Part shown: one piece after another, positions 1-8,181 of the stretch
How the letters are laid out: the number at the start of each line of letters is the position of its first letter
Position numbering within the stretch: position 1 is the first letter of the stretch
NCBI GenBank assembly: GCA_021738565.1
Contig: JAIPBT010000008.1
Coordinates: forward strand, 1 to 64,000
Length of the DNA stretch: 64,000 bases
DNA from: Bacteroidales bacterium
GTDB taxonomy: Bacteria; Bacteroidota; Bacteroidia; Bacteroidales; GCA-2748055
Reading direction: 5' to 3'
The notes under the pieces: model-generated
Told to the model about the DNA's origin: nothing
The model's database searches: none
The model's input: only the letters and a program-made list of their open reading frames with translations
Position numbers and translations under genes: made by a program

Positions 1-318
1 TATAGATAAACAAGGAACTCTATTTTGAATAGATAGCCTACTTTTTTACCGGAAAAATCAAATAGAACACCCTAAAATAAAAGCACACAAAGGGTAATTA
101 TGCTATTTTTGAAAAAGTTTCGGATGAATGTGAAAAAATGTATTTTATTCAAATTTATATACGTGTAAAAACTTGTATATCAATTCAATAAACTCTTTTC
201 CTTAATATATTGCGTAAATAAATTGCAAAATACTGTAATAATTTCCTTTGCTGTTCGTCTACGGTGTAGAAATCAAAATCAATAAGTAAAATTATTCATT
301 AATTTAAACGAAATTATC
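1..318. other. AT-rich intergenic region at the window start
   Basis: I see no open reading frame, repeat or RNA gene here. The sequence is strongly AT-rich and leads into the DUF4252 gene at 319. I could not find a clean TTTG / TANNTTTG promoter pair at the right spacing, although the operon downstream should have a promoter in this stretch. Confidence 0.5.
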
Positions 319-822
319 ATGAAAAAAGCAGCAGTTTTAATAGTATTTGTGCTTGTTCCTTTTATTATGAACGGACAATCACAGACCATCGATGCAGTTA
401 TTGATAAATACAGCGGACAGGAAGGTGTTACAGTTGTCAATATAAGTCCCGAATTGTTCCAGGTTATGTCCGGTATGAAGATCGAGCAAATAGAAGATGC
501 AGAGGTTCCTTTTGACAAATTGTCGGAAGTAAAAATTCTGTCCATTGAAAACCAGGCGTTGCTGGCAGAAAATGACTTTTTTGCAGAAGTTACCGATGGT
601 CTGAATACATCTGAATTTGTTGAAATAATGACAGTAAAGGATGGAGATGAAAATATTAGGATGTGGATGAAAAATGAGGGCAGGCAGATTCGTGATTTCT
701 TGCTGGTTGTGTCCTCTCCGGATGAAGGTGTGGTTGTGTATATTAAAGGAGATTTCAATATGAATGACATCGAAGGATTGGCGGAATCATTTGGTGACAT
801 TGAAGATCTGGAAATTAATTAA
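319..822 (+). CDS. DUF4252 domain-containing exported protein (first paralogue)
   Basis: A 167-residue protein with an N-terminal signal peptide (MKKAAVLIVFVLVPF, cleavage near NGQSQ). The body starts with the 'IDKYSGQEGVTVVNIS' type segment characteristic of DUF4252, a Bacteroidota family of unknown function that is usually encoded beside ECF sigma factors. A second paralogue is encoded at 2051 with the same layout (signal peptide, KYSG motif, a region on 'MVVKD/E.EE' and a C-terminal 'I.GNIN/DFN' strand). The sigma factor gene follows after 28 bases, so the two are probably co-transcribed and the DUF4252 proteins may be envelope targets or modulators of that sigma system. Function beyond that is unknown. 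Confidence 0.85.
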   Translation: MKKAAVLIVFVLVPFIMNGQSQTIDAVIDKYSGQEGVTVVNISPELFQVMSGMKIEQIEDAEVPFDKLSEVKILSIENQALLAENDFFAEVTDGLNTSEFVEIMTVKDGDENIRMWMKNEGRQIRDFLLVVSSPDEGVVVYIKGDFNMNDIEGLAESFGDIEDLEIN

Positions 823-850
823 ATTTACAGGAAACACAAGGTATTTTTCA

Positions 851-1363
851 ATGCGATCTTCAGAATTCAGGCAAAAGTTGATTCCCTTTAGCTCCCGGTT
901 GTTCAGGTTGGCTTTCGGTCTGCTTGGAAACCGGGAAGAAGCTGAGGATACTGTACAGGAAGTATATTTAAAATTATGGAAAATGCGCAACGACCTGGAG
1001 CAATACGATAGTCTTGAGGCCTTTAGCATGAGCATCACAAGAAATGTCTGCCTTGATTACCTGAGAAGGAAAAAGATAGAAAGGAGGGCTTACAGCCAAT
1101 CAGATGAAAACAATTCCTATGATCCGGATCCTTCTGTAAAACTAGAAATTAAGGAAAAGGCTTTACTGATCAACCATCTGATCAGTCAATTGCCCGAACC
1201 CCAGCGGTCTTTGATATATTACCGACATATTGAAGGTAAAGAATACAAGGAAATAGAGGACCTGGTTGGAATGAAAGAAAATGCGATTCGTGTCAGCATT
1301 TCCAGGGCAAGAAAAAAATTGCGTGAAATGTTGCAAAATCAATATGCATCATGGATAAATTAA
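851..1363 (+). CDS. ECF-type RNA polymerase sigma factor (sigma-70 family)
   Basis: The protein directs RNA polymerase to a dedicated promoter set. I chose ATG 851 (170 residues) rather than the track start at 764, because the first 29 track residues overlap the upstream gene and have no family character, whereas the protein from MRSSEFRQ matches an ordinary ECF factor length. Region 2 is visible at 'EEAEDTVQEVYLKLW' and region 4 near the C-terminus at 'LPEPQRSLIYYRHIEGKEY' followed by a helix-turn-helix ending 'ISRARKKLRE'. The stop overlaps the next gene by 13 bases, so the sigma factor and the membrane protein after it are translationally coupled, the usual arrangement for a sigma factor and its anti-sigma partner. 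Confidence 0.9.
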   Translation: MRSSEFRQKLIPFSSRLFRLAFGLLGNREEAEDTVQEVYLKLWKMRNDLEQYDSLEAFSMSITRNVCLDYLRRKKIERRAYSQSDENNSYDPDPSVKLEIKEKALLINHLISQLPEPQRSLIYYRHIEGKEYKEIEDLVGMKENAIRVSISRARKKLREMLQNQYASWIN

Positions 1364-1923
1364 CATACATACGGAAAATCCTGAAGAAATTCTACGAAGG
1401 GAATTCCAGCCTGGAAGAGGAGAAGGAACTAATTGAATTCTTTTCGGAGAATGCTGTTCCTGATGACCTGCAGGCAGATAAAGAGATGTTCACCTCAATG
1501 ATCCATCTCTCTGAACCAGTGGAGATACCGGATGGACTGGACGAAAGGATCACAAAAAGACTGGCGAAAGAAGAGCAAAATGAAACCAGGGGAAGGAGGA
1601 TTACTTTATTTTCACTTTCAGGTCTGGCAGCAGGGATAATTATTATTCTGAGTGTTTACATGGGTTTTATCAGAAACGGCAATCAGCAGGGGCAATTGGC
1701 CCAATATACGATTGAGGACCCGGAGCTGGCCTATGAAGAAATAAGAAAGACCCTGTCATTTGTTTCTGAAAAGTGGAACGAAGGCACAGGTGAACTTCAG
1801 TCTCTTGAGAATATAAGTAGCGGCATGAAAAGTATAAGTCCCCTGCGAAAGATTTCAAGTGGGTCAAAGGAGTTAAACCTGCTTGGAAACCTCAGGAGGG
1901 CAGATGAAATAAAAGCGCAGTAA
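1351..1923 (+). CDS. Putative anti-sigma factor, single-pass membrane protein
   Basis: A 190-residue protein with a cytoplasmic-type, acidic N-terminal part of about 85 residues, one clear membrane segment near residues 90-107 (ITLFSLSGLAAGIIIILSVY) and a periplasmic C-terminal part. This topology, and the 13-base overlap with the sigma factor gene, indicate the cognate anti-sigma factor. It lacks the HxxxCxxC zinc motif of ZAS-type anti-sigma factors and the FecR signature, so it belongs to a less characterised class. The assignment rests on topology and position, not on a recognised domain. Confidence 0.7.
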   Translation: MDKLTYIRKILKKFYEGNSSLEEEKELIEFFSENAVPDDLQADKEMFTSMIHLSEPVEIPDGLDERITKRLAKEEQNETRGRRITLFSLSGLAAGIIIILSVYMGFIRNGNQQGQLAQYTIEDPELAYEEIRKTLSFVSEKWNEGTGELQSLENISSGMKSISPLRKISSGSKELNLLGNLRRADEIKAQ

Positions 1924-2050
1924 TACAATAAATATAAAGTCATGAAACGAACATAAAATTTACCAATCATAATATCAATAAAGGAAATGATTGAAAAAAA
2001 TTATGTGAGGGCAAAGTTCCATATGGCAATAAATAATAAAAAATAAGCAA

Positions 2051-2569
2051 ATGAAAAAATTAAGTTTGGCATTCACTCTCCTGGTGTTTTTCGGGGCACT
2101 GAATGCACAGTCGGCAGCAGACAAGATCTTCAAAAAATATTCCGGAAAGGATGGATATACTACAGTTGTCATTAGTAGCTATATGTTCCAGTTTCTTTCG
2201 AATATTGAAAGTGATGATCCTGACTACCAAATATTTAAAGATGCAACTTCAGGCATTGAGACACTGCGAATCCTCACACAGGACGGACCACAATCTGAAA
2301 ATTTCGGTAAGGAATTACTTGACATGCTGCCGAGAGTTGAGTACAAGGAGTTGATGGTGGTTAAGGAAGACAATGAGGAAGTTTTGTTCCTGGTGAAAGA
2401 AGCTGGCGGTGGCAAAATATCTGAATTTTTATTGATAGTAACCGGTGACGGAGAAGACAATGCTTTGATCGTCATTACAGGCAACATCAACCTTGAAAGC
2501 ATCTCAAGCCTGTCCAGAGGATTGGACCTTCCTGCCATGGAAAACCTTGATAATCTGGAAGATCAGTAA
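2051..2569 (+). CDS. DUF4252 domain-containing exported protein (second paralogue)
   Basis: A 172-residue protein with a signal peptide (MKKLSLAFTLLVFFGALNAQS) and the same family pattern as the gene at 319 ('IFKKYSGKDGYTTVVISS'; 'MVVKEDNEEVLFLVKE'; 'IVITGNINLESI'). The two paralogues bracket the sigma/anti-sigma pair, suggesting a local duplication kept within one regulon. A 127-base gap separates it from the anti-sigma gene. Its 3' end overlaps the convergent exonuclease gene by 7 bases. Function unknown. Confidence 0.85.
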   Translation: MKKLSLAFTLLVFFGALNAQSAADKIFKKYSGKDGYTTVVISSYMFQFLSNIESDDPDYQIFKDATSGIETLRILTQDGPQSENFGKELLDMLPRVEYKELMVVKEDNEEVLFLVKEAGGGKISEFLLIVTGDGEDNALIVITGNINLESISSLSRGLDLPAMENLDNLEDQ

Positions 2570-3939
2570 TAAATTATTTTTTCTACTCTGTTTTTGCGCA
2601 GCCAGTTACTGAGTATCTGACGTACATCACGGTTATCGATTGCCGGCTGAATGCAATCCAGAAGCTGGTCAACATTCAAATATCCTTCGTCAACAGAGAT
2701 GTACCCGTAGCCTTTGTACATTCCTTCTTCAATGTTTATAATGCTTCTTTCCCTGTTTTCCCTTCCCCTGTCTATTATCATCATATTGCCCCGGTCAAAC
2801 GAGAATTGCGAAATGAGCGCTTCAGCTCGCCTGTTATACTCTTTTACAGGTTCCTTTTGAATGCATGCTCCGTTGCATTGCCTTATGCCATAGTGGAAAC
2901 ATGCACCTTCAGTAGTATATAATCCACTTAATTTCTGACACAGCCAGTGTTTTTCAACAAGTTTTGAGAGTATTTGACGGGCTTCTGCCTTATTATTGAA
3001 TGCAGTTACAGGATGATCGAGTTGGTCAGCAACCCTGGACAATTTGAAAGTAATGTAACCGAAACTGTCTTTTTCCTGGTACAGCCCCCAGTGTGAAAGC
3101 GAGCGGCGCTGGGCACGGTTGTACAGTGGTTTGTTTCGTTTTATCTCCTCTGACTCCTTCAGGAGTGCAATTAACTCACTACCGGTCAACTCATAGGAAA
3201 TGGAGGTAATTCTTTCTTTCATTTCCATGTTCCTCTTTCCTTCATTGCTGGCAAGGTGGGACAATACCCTTTTCTTGATACTTACGCTTTTTCCGATGTA
3301 AAGCAATGTACCCTTCTCATCATGGAAATAATAGGTTCCTGTCTTGTCAGGAAGAGACTCAATATCCTGTACAGACAAATTTCCGTTCAGGTTCTTGTAT
3401 TTTGCCCTGTTGAATGCAAGCAGGTCAGTTTCACCAATGCTTTCTTTCGCCTTTGACATTAATAATTCAAAAAGCTGTACGGTTGCAAAAGCATCCCCGG
3501 AGGCCCTGTGTCTGCCATTTATCTCAATACCCAGTTCGTTACATAATTTCCCGAGGCTGTATGATTTATGCCCGGGAATTAGCTTTTTGCTTAACTTGAC
3601 AGTGCACAATGTTTCCCTTGAATAATCATAACCCAAACGGTGAAATTCATTCTTGATAAAGGAGTAGTCAAAACTCACATTGTGACCCACAATTGCAAAG
3701 CCCTCTGTTCGCTCCACCAATTCTTTGGCGATGTCATAAAATTTCGGAGCACTTTCCAACATTTCATTGCTGATGCCTGTTAAACCGGTAATGAATGGAG
3801 GTATGCTTCTTTCAGGATTGATCAAAGTAGTCCATTCGTCAACAATTCCTTGTCCGTCATGAAAATAGATGGCTATTTCAGTAATTTTTTCAACTTTCGG
3901 ACTTCCGCCTGTAGTTTCAATATCAAGAATGGCATACAT
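2563..3939 (-). CDS. DnaQ-like 3'-5' exonuclease fused to a GIY-YIG/UvrC-like nuclease module
   Basis: A 458-residue two-nuclease protein. Residues 1-165 form a DEDDh exonuclease: D6 and E8 in 'LDIETTGG', D91 in 'HNVSFDYSF', H144 and D149 in 'RHRASGDA'. Residues about 200-285 form a GIY-YIG domain ('GTYYF' at 201, 'LLYIGKS' at 212, 'KKRVLSH', then 'EIKRNKPLYN'). A later region has four cysteines at about 334, 347, 355 and 359, with spacing close to the Fe-S cluster cysteines of UvrC. DnaQ/Cho-type fusions are known in several phyla and are thought to act in DNA repair with single-strand incision followed by trimming; the exact role here is inferred. The start codon lies against a repeat remnant. 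It is encoded alone, convergent with DUF4252. Confidence 0.85.
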   Translation of the reverse strand: MYAILDIETTGGSPKVEKITEIAIYFHDGQGIVDEWTTLINPERSIPPFITGLTGISNEMLESAPKFYDIAKELVERTEGFAIVGHNVSFDYSFIKNEFHRLGYDYSRETLCTVKLSKKLIPGHKSYSLGKLCNELGIEINGRHRASGDAFATVQLFELLMSKAKESIGETDLLAFNRAKYKNLNGNLSVQDIESLPDKTGTYYFHDEKGTLLYIGKSVSIKKRVLSHLASNEGKRNMEMKERITSISYELTGSELIALLKESEEIKRNKPLYNRAQRRSLSHWGLYQEKDSFGYITFKLSRVADQLDHPVTAFNNKAEARQILSKLVEKHWLCQKLSGLYTTEGACFHYGIRQCNGACIQKEPVKEYNRRAEALISQFSFDRGNMMIIDRGRENRERSIINIEEGMYKGYGYISVDEGYLNVDQLLDCIQPAIDNRDVRQILSNWLRKNRVEKIIYY

Positions 3940-3952
3940 TATGGACAGACAC
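3936..3952 (-). repeat. Remnant of a family A GTG...CAC element at a start codon
   Basis: On the minus strand this reads GTGTCTGTCCATAATGT, matching the end of the family A copy at 39880 (GTGACTGTCCATAATGT) with one mismatch. It is flanked on its outer side by TAAATA, a TANNTA target-like hexamer. The match runs through the ATG used by the exonuclease gene. The rest of the element is missing, so this is either a truncated copy or a very short form. Confidence 0.55.
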
Positions 3953-4008
3953 TAAATAATTTGTGAAGGCACTTTCATTAACCGCCATTCGAATAAAGTG
4001 GAGCCTTT

Positions 4009-4530
4009 CTATTTTTTATCATTGGATTCCTTCTTCTCAGCGGTTTCTTTTTTTGTTGAAGTGCCTTTTTTATTTTCAGCAGTTGATTTGGCGGATTTTG
4101 CGGGAGCTGACTTTTTCGCATCCTCTTTTTGATCCTCCTGCTTTGCGGATCCGGATTTTTCTGATGTCCCGGTTTTAGATCCTTTAGCAGTTGATGCTTT
4201 CGATGCTGGCTTGCTTTCAGCTTTGTTGGCTTCTTCCTTTTTTACCTCTGTTTTTTTAGCCTCAGGGGCAGCTGCCGGTTTTTCTTTTTTTACCTCTGCT
4301 TTTTTTACCTCAGGAGCAGCTACCGGTTCTTCTTTTTTCGTTACCGGCGCCTCAGGAGCATTAGCTTTGGCAGCCTCCTCTTTTTTCTCTGCTTTGGGTT
4401 CGGTTTTTTTTGCCTGCCTGGCAGCAGGTTTTGCAAGTGGCATTGTTGCACTGTTTTTCCGAGGTCTTAGTCTGCCGTAAGATCCAATAAATAATTTACC
4501 TCTCCTGGTTTTTCTGTCTCCTTTACCCAT
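4009..4530 (-). CDS. Ribosomal protein THX family protein with a long Lys/Glu/Ala/Pro-rich tail
   Basis: The first 27 residues (MGKGDRKTRRGKLFIGSYG and 'RLRPRKNS') are the THX (bTHX) sequence, a tiny basic peptide that sits in the head of the small ribosomal subunit. Typical Bacteroidota members are about 50 residues or less. Here it continues for roughly 140 residues of low-complexity sequence made of repeated blocks such as 'KKEEPVAAPEVKKAEVKKE' and 'APEAKKTEVKKEEA', with no hydrophobic core, so the tail is probably disordered. The gene stands alone, divergent from msrB. Either the tail is a lineage-specific extension of a ribosomal protein or the THX motif has been reused as a nucleic-acid-binding head. 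The reading frame is continuous. Confidence 0.8.
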   Translation of the reverse strand: MGKGDRKTRRGKLFIGSYGRLRPRKNSATMPLAKPAARQAKKTEPKAEKKEEAAKANAPEAPVTKKEEPVAAPEVKKAEVKKEKPAAAPEAKKTEVKKEEANKAESKPASKASTAKGSKTGTSEKSGSAKQEDQKEDAKKSAPAKSAKSTAENKKGTSTKKETAEKKESNDKK

Positions 4531-4685
4531 TTTGTATGTAATTATTAGTTAATATTATGATGTTTGTCGTTCACTGTTCCGAAAACCAAAAATAGCGATT
4601 ATTTGTCATATAGCAAATGTCATAATTACGGCAATGATTTGAACTTTAGAATTTTGAATTTGTTTACAAGTTAAATGATGAATAT

Positions 4686-5222
4686 ATGATTAATACAGGC
4701 ATAAGCAGTTTTATATATCGGGGCAGACTGGTATGTTCAATGACATTAATTTTCATTTTTAGCATGCAGTTGCATGCTCAGGATGCGGATATTTCAGAAG
4801 AGAGAAATAGGGATTCAGTTAACATTGAACAAATTAATGATCCAATGAAATACAACAAACTCAATGATTTTGAAAAATATGTGATCCTTAATAAAGGGAC
4901 CGAGCGTCCAGGGTCAGGTGATTACGTGAATCATAATGGCAAAGGCACCTATTTTTGCAAACAATGCAATGCTCCATTGTACCGTTCCAATGATAAGTTC
5001 AACAGCCATTGCGGTTGGCCCAGCTTTGATGATGAAATTGAAGGGGCCGTAAAGCGTCAGACCGATGCCGACGGGAGAAGAACAGAGATTATCTGTAATA
5101 ATTGCGGTGGCCATCTCGGACATGTATTTCTTGGAGAAGGATTTACAGAAAAGAACACAAGGCACTGCGTGAATTCCGTTTCACTGAAGTTTGTCCCTGA
5201 AGATAATGAGAATAACAAATAG
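4686..5222 (+). CDS. msrB: Peptide-methionine (R)-S-oxide reductase, exported
   Basis: This enzyme reduces methionine-R-sulfoxide in proteins. The protein has 178 residues: a hydrophobic N-terminal export signal to about residue 32, then a complete MsrB domain. The structural zinc cysteines are CKQC (91, 94) and CNNC (137, 140); the catalytic cysteine is C161 in '[11 protein letters not shown]'; 'HCGWPSF' (108-114) is the family signature. The signal places it in the periplasm or envelope, where it would repair oxidised proteins. The matching MsrA, also with an export signal, is encoded far away at 60853, so the two are not one operon here. Confidence 0.95.
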   Translation: MINTGISSFIYRGRLVCSMTLIFIFSMQLHAQDADISEERNRDSVNIEQINDPMKYNKLNDFEKYVILNKGTERPGSGDYVNHNGKGTYFCKQCNAPLYRSNDKFNSHCGWPSFDDEIEGAVKRQTDADGRRTEIICNNCGGHLGHVFLGEGFTEKNTRHCVNSVSLKFVPEDNENNK

Positions 5223-5236
5223 CGAAGAGAACCCCG

Positions 5237-7684
5237 TTAATCATTTTCAAGCATTAAAAGGTAATTCTCCAGCCTTTTCAATAATTGATCCTGTTTGTGT
5301 TGAAGAATGAATGATTTCATTGTATCGGGTGCTGGTTCTTTGTATACTTCGCTAACCCTGCAGGCATGTTCTTTGAGGGAAGTGAGTATTTGTTTGTTTG
5401 GGGCGCGGTTGATCTCGTGACTGAATTCTATTACCGGCTTGTCATCGCTGTTGAGTGCAACCCCGGATGTAAATTTATTCAATTGTTCATCCTTCATACA
5501 GAAATGTTTTAAAATATCAGTAACATTCATGTAATATGACTGTTCCAGGTAATCAACCAGGGAATCGCTGACCAGCTTTTCTTCTATGTCAGTGATAGAA
5601 TAACCGGGGCATTTGGAAGATCCCAGTATTATGGTGTGAGCATCATTAATGATCCACAAGGATGCATGGTTAAAAACTTCAGTGAAGGATCTGATGAGGA
5701 TCCTGTATTCTTCATATGTCATCCAGTTGGTTGGGATCCATTGACACATAACCCCGTTTTCTGAAAGTTTTCTAAGGCATAGTTCATAGAAATCTTTCGT
5801 GTAAATGTTGTTTCCAAGCCTTGGATGTATTGCATTGGTGGTGATGATGTCATACGTATGCTCAGTTCTGTAAAGGTGTGCACGTCCATCTTCCATGTAT
5901 ATCGTCGGATTTCCCGCCATTGTATGGTTAAAATACCCGAAAATATGCTTACTCGCGTTTACTACCCCGGGACTGATTTCAGCAATTGTAATATGAGGAA
6001 TATCAGCCTTATTTAGTGTATTGGCAGTTATACCGATCCCAAGTCCTACGACCAGAGCTTTGTCTGGATTGTTGCTGTGGATATATGGCAAAACGGCCAG
6101 CATTTTATGGACCTGAACATCATTTGGTATTGTATAGGCGGTAATGGCACCGTTTATGGACAGGGCTGCATGCGTATTCCTGTATTTTGTAACAGCGACA
6201 GAGGCAGCAGGACCTTCCTTATAGTATATTACAGCGTTTTCCAGTATATGGTTCCACCGCTTGTTGATAAATTCGGTATCTCTGGGCAGCACAATTACCA
6301 GGGCCAGCAGAAAGAACAGGCAATAGGCAACCATTCTCTTCAGTGGGAATTTTTCTCTTACATATTGGAATATCCATGCAGATAACAAGATGTTAATTAT
6401 CACAATGATCAGGAATGCATTTACACTGCCGGCCAACGGGATCAGGAGGAATCCGGTTAGTACAGAACCGGCAACCGAACCAATGGTATCAAGAGCTCCA
6501 AGGGTCCCGATATCACTTCCTATCTTATCAGATGAGTTGTTATAGATAATGCTTACAAGTGGGAAAGTGAATCCCATTAATACAACAGGGGGGAGGACAA
6601 TGAGAAACACATAAACCTGTTCTGCACCGATGGTCCGGAGCCAGGTTGCCTGGTTTTCCCTGAGTTCATGAAACCATGGAGCAGTCGTTATGAATAATAT
6701 GAAATTCAACAGGTAGATCATACCTATCCAGAACTGTACTTTCCCCAGCATTTTCAGGGGATCCTTTATCCTGTTAATGAACCTGGATATATAATAACTT
6801 CCCAGTGCAAGACCTCCGACAAATGCTGTAATGATGGTGGTATAGAAGAACGAAGTTTTGTCATATGAGAATTCGTGCATGATCCTTGTCCATATAATTT
6901 CATATGCCAGCGTTGTGAAGCCCTCAATTGCAAAAACCCAAAGTACGATCCTTACTGTGCGCCTGGAATAGATATGTTTGTTCCTAAACGGAACTTTATG
7001 CGGCATTTTCCCGGGCAGGCCGCTTCTTAATCCGGGTTTTAATGTCAGTACCATGATCGCATTCAATGCATTCAATGAAGCTCCAATCCATAGAGAACCA
7101 GAAATGCCTGCAGACTTCAGTAAAAAATATCCTGTCACGATTCCCCCGAAAAATGCTCCGAGATTGTTTGAACCATATAACAAGCTTATCCTTTGTCCCA
7201 GATCCGCTGTTTTTTCTGTAATGCCCTTTGTTAATACAGGTAACGTTCCGCCCATAATTGATGTGGCTATGAGCAGCAAAGGAAATGCAGAAGCAAAGCG
7301 TACGATCTGTTGCACAAACACCCCGCTTGAAGGGTCTGGGGCTACCAGGAGGTAAATGTCCGCAATCAGAGCCTTTATCCATGGGAAAGCCAGGGCATAG
7401 ACTGCAAGTGAAATTTCCATTAAGATGAAAAGCAACAGGGGATCGCGGATCCTGTCGGAAAGCTTGCCGAAAATCCAGCTTCCAAGTGCAAGTCCCGACA
7501 TGAAAGCTGCAAGAACAGTAGTGCTGCTGTATACCTGGATGCCAAAAAAAGTACCCAATTCCCGAATCCAGGTGATCTGGTATATCAATGCAGCGAACCC
7601 GGATAAGCCAAAAGCTGCATATATTGCAATTAATGGCAATTTTTTCTGAATTAAGGTATTGCCCGGGTATGGTGCATACCGCAT
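5237..7684 (-). CDS. Fused MFS-type membrane protein / spermidine-synthase-like protein
   Basis: An 815-residue protein of the 'fused MFS/spermidine synthase' type. The N-terminal half (about residues 15-450) holds a dozen or so hydrophobic segments in two sets, each beginning with a similar pattern ('SGFAALIYQITWIRELG' and 'EGFTTLAYEIIWTRIMH'). The C-terminal part (about 490-720) is a Rossmann methyltransferase-like domain with a cofactor site ('ALVVGLGIGITANTL', 'IAEISPGVV', 'YMEDGRAHLY'). The acidic motif that positions the amine in true spermidine synthases is replaced by 'TTNAIHPR', so aminopropyl transfer is doubtful. The family has no agreed function. A polyamine operon lies 3 kb away, but there is no direct linkage. 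Confidence 0.85.
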   Translation of the reverse strand: MRYAPYPGNTLIQKKLPLIAIYAAFGLSGFAALIYQITWIRELGTFFGIQVYSSTTVLAAFMSGLALGSWIFGKLSDRIRDPLLLFILMEISLAVYALAFPWIKALIADIYLLVAPDPSSGVFVQQIVRFASAFPLLLIATSIMGGTLPVLTKGITEKTADLGQRISLLYGSNNLGAFFGGIVTGYFLLKSAGISGSLWIGASLNALNAIMVLTLKPGLRSGLPGKMPHKVPFRNKHIYSRRTVRIVLWVFAIEGFTTLAYEIIWTRIMHEFSYDKTSFFYTTIITAFVGGLALGSYYISRFINRIKDPLKMLGKVQFWIGMIYLLNFILFITTAPWFHELRENQATWLRTIGAEQVYVFLIVLPPVVLMGFTFPLVSIIYNNSSDKIGSDIGTLGALDTIGSVAGSVLTGFLLIPLAGSVNAFLIIVIINILLSAWIFQYVREKFPLKRMVAYCLFFLLALVIVLPRDTEFINKRWNHILENAVIYYKEGPAASVAVTKYRNTHAALSINGAITAYTIPNDVQVHKMLAVLPYIHSNNPDKALVVGLGIGITANTLNKADIPHITIAEISPGVVNASKHIFGYFNHTMAGNPTIYMEDGRAHLYRTEHTYDIITTNAIHPRLGNNIYTKDFYELCLRKLSENGVMCQWIPTNWMTYEEYRILIRSFTEVFNHASLWIINDAHTIILGSSKCPGYSITDIEEKLVSDSLVDYLEQSYYMNVTDILKHFCMKDEQLNKFTSGVALNSDDKPVIEFSHEINRAPNKQILTSLKEHACRVSEVYKEPAPDTMKSFILQHKQDQLLKRLENYLLMLEND

Positions 7685-7872
7685 ATTGTTAGGCTTAGTT
7701 GTTAATCAACAAATGTTTCTCTTATTATACTTTTCCAGGATAGTCTTACTAAACCGAATTCCTTTTGAGTTCCCTATTCTAATAATTGATACTTCCATGT
7801 TATGCCATTTTTATGTAATTACAAAGTTTAATACATAATTTTATGCAAACAAATTGGTGGAAATACAATTTC

Positions 7873-8020
7873 GTGCTTGTCAATAAAGTTGGAGTGGCTG
7901 GATCATAAAGTTCGAGAGCAAAGCGCGCAAAAATCTTAACCCGCAGTATCCGCCGACGGACGGATTCGAGGATTTAAGATTTTTGCAGCAATGCAGCTAT
8001 CGGACTTTATGGACAGACAC
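7873..8020 (+). repeat. Family A structured element, long form (copy A1, 148 bp)
   Basis: It starts GTGCTTGTCAATAAAGTTGG and ends CGGACTTTATGGACAGACAC. The two ends are imperfect inverted repeats. An internal arm (GTGGCTGGATCATAAAGTTC) resembles the left end and can also pair with the right end. The core holds a perfect inverted repeat GCAAAAATCTTAA / TTAAGATTTTTGC. Flanking hexamers (AATTTC, TATTTA) agree at only 4 of 6 positions, so the target duplication is either decayed or absent. It fills most of the gap between the MFS fusion gene and the amidohydrolase; the rest of this 497-base gap, 7685-7872 and 8021-8181, holds no gene. Confidence 0.8.
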
Positions 8021-8133
8021 TATTTAAATGATGGAAAGCAATTAATCCCGACTCTGTTGTATCAGCATATCCCGAAGTAAATTCCTCAATGACCATCAGG
8101 GTGATGGGTGAAATTGCAATGGTTCAAAGTTTT

Positions 8134-8164
8134 TTTGATAAACATACAATTAGCTGCATCTTTG
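8134..8164 (+). promoter_or_regulatory. Probable promoter of the amidohydrolase-alr pair
   Basis: TTTG at 8134-8137, then 19 bases, then CATCTTTG at 8157-8164, which differs from the Bacteroidota -7 consensus TANNTTTG at one position. Start codon follows 17 bases later at 8182. Confidence 0.45.
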
Positions 8165-8181
8165 TGTATTAATACAATTAT

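Noticed and set aside
764-850. Upstream extension of the sigma factor frame
   Set aside because: Overlaps the DUF4252 gene, and the added 29 residues do not resemble an ECF N-terminus; ATG 851 gives the usual length.
5237-7684. Calling the MFS fusion a true spermidine synthase linked to the polyamine operon
   Set aside because: The amine-binding acidic motif is missing, and the gene is on the other strand with a repeat between.
7873-8020. Reading families A and B as REP/RAYT elements or integron attC sites
   Set aside because: REP elements do not generate target duplications, and neither attC core sites nor an integrase gene are present. The 6-base TANNTA duplications favour a DDE-type mobile element.
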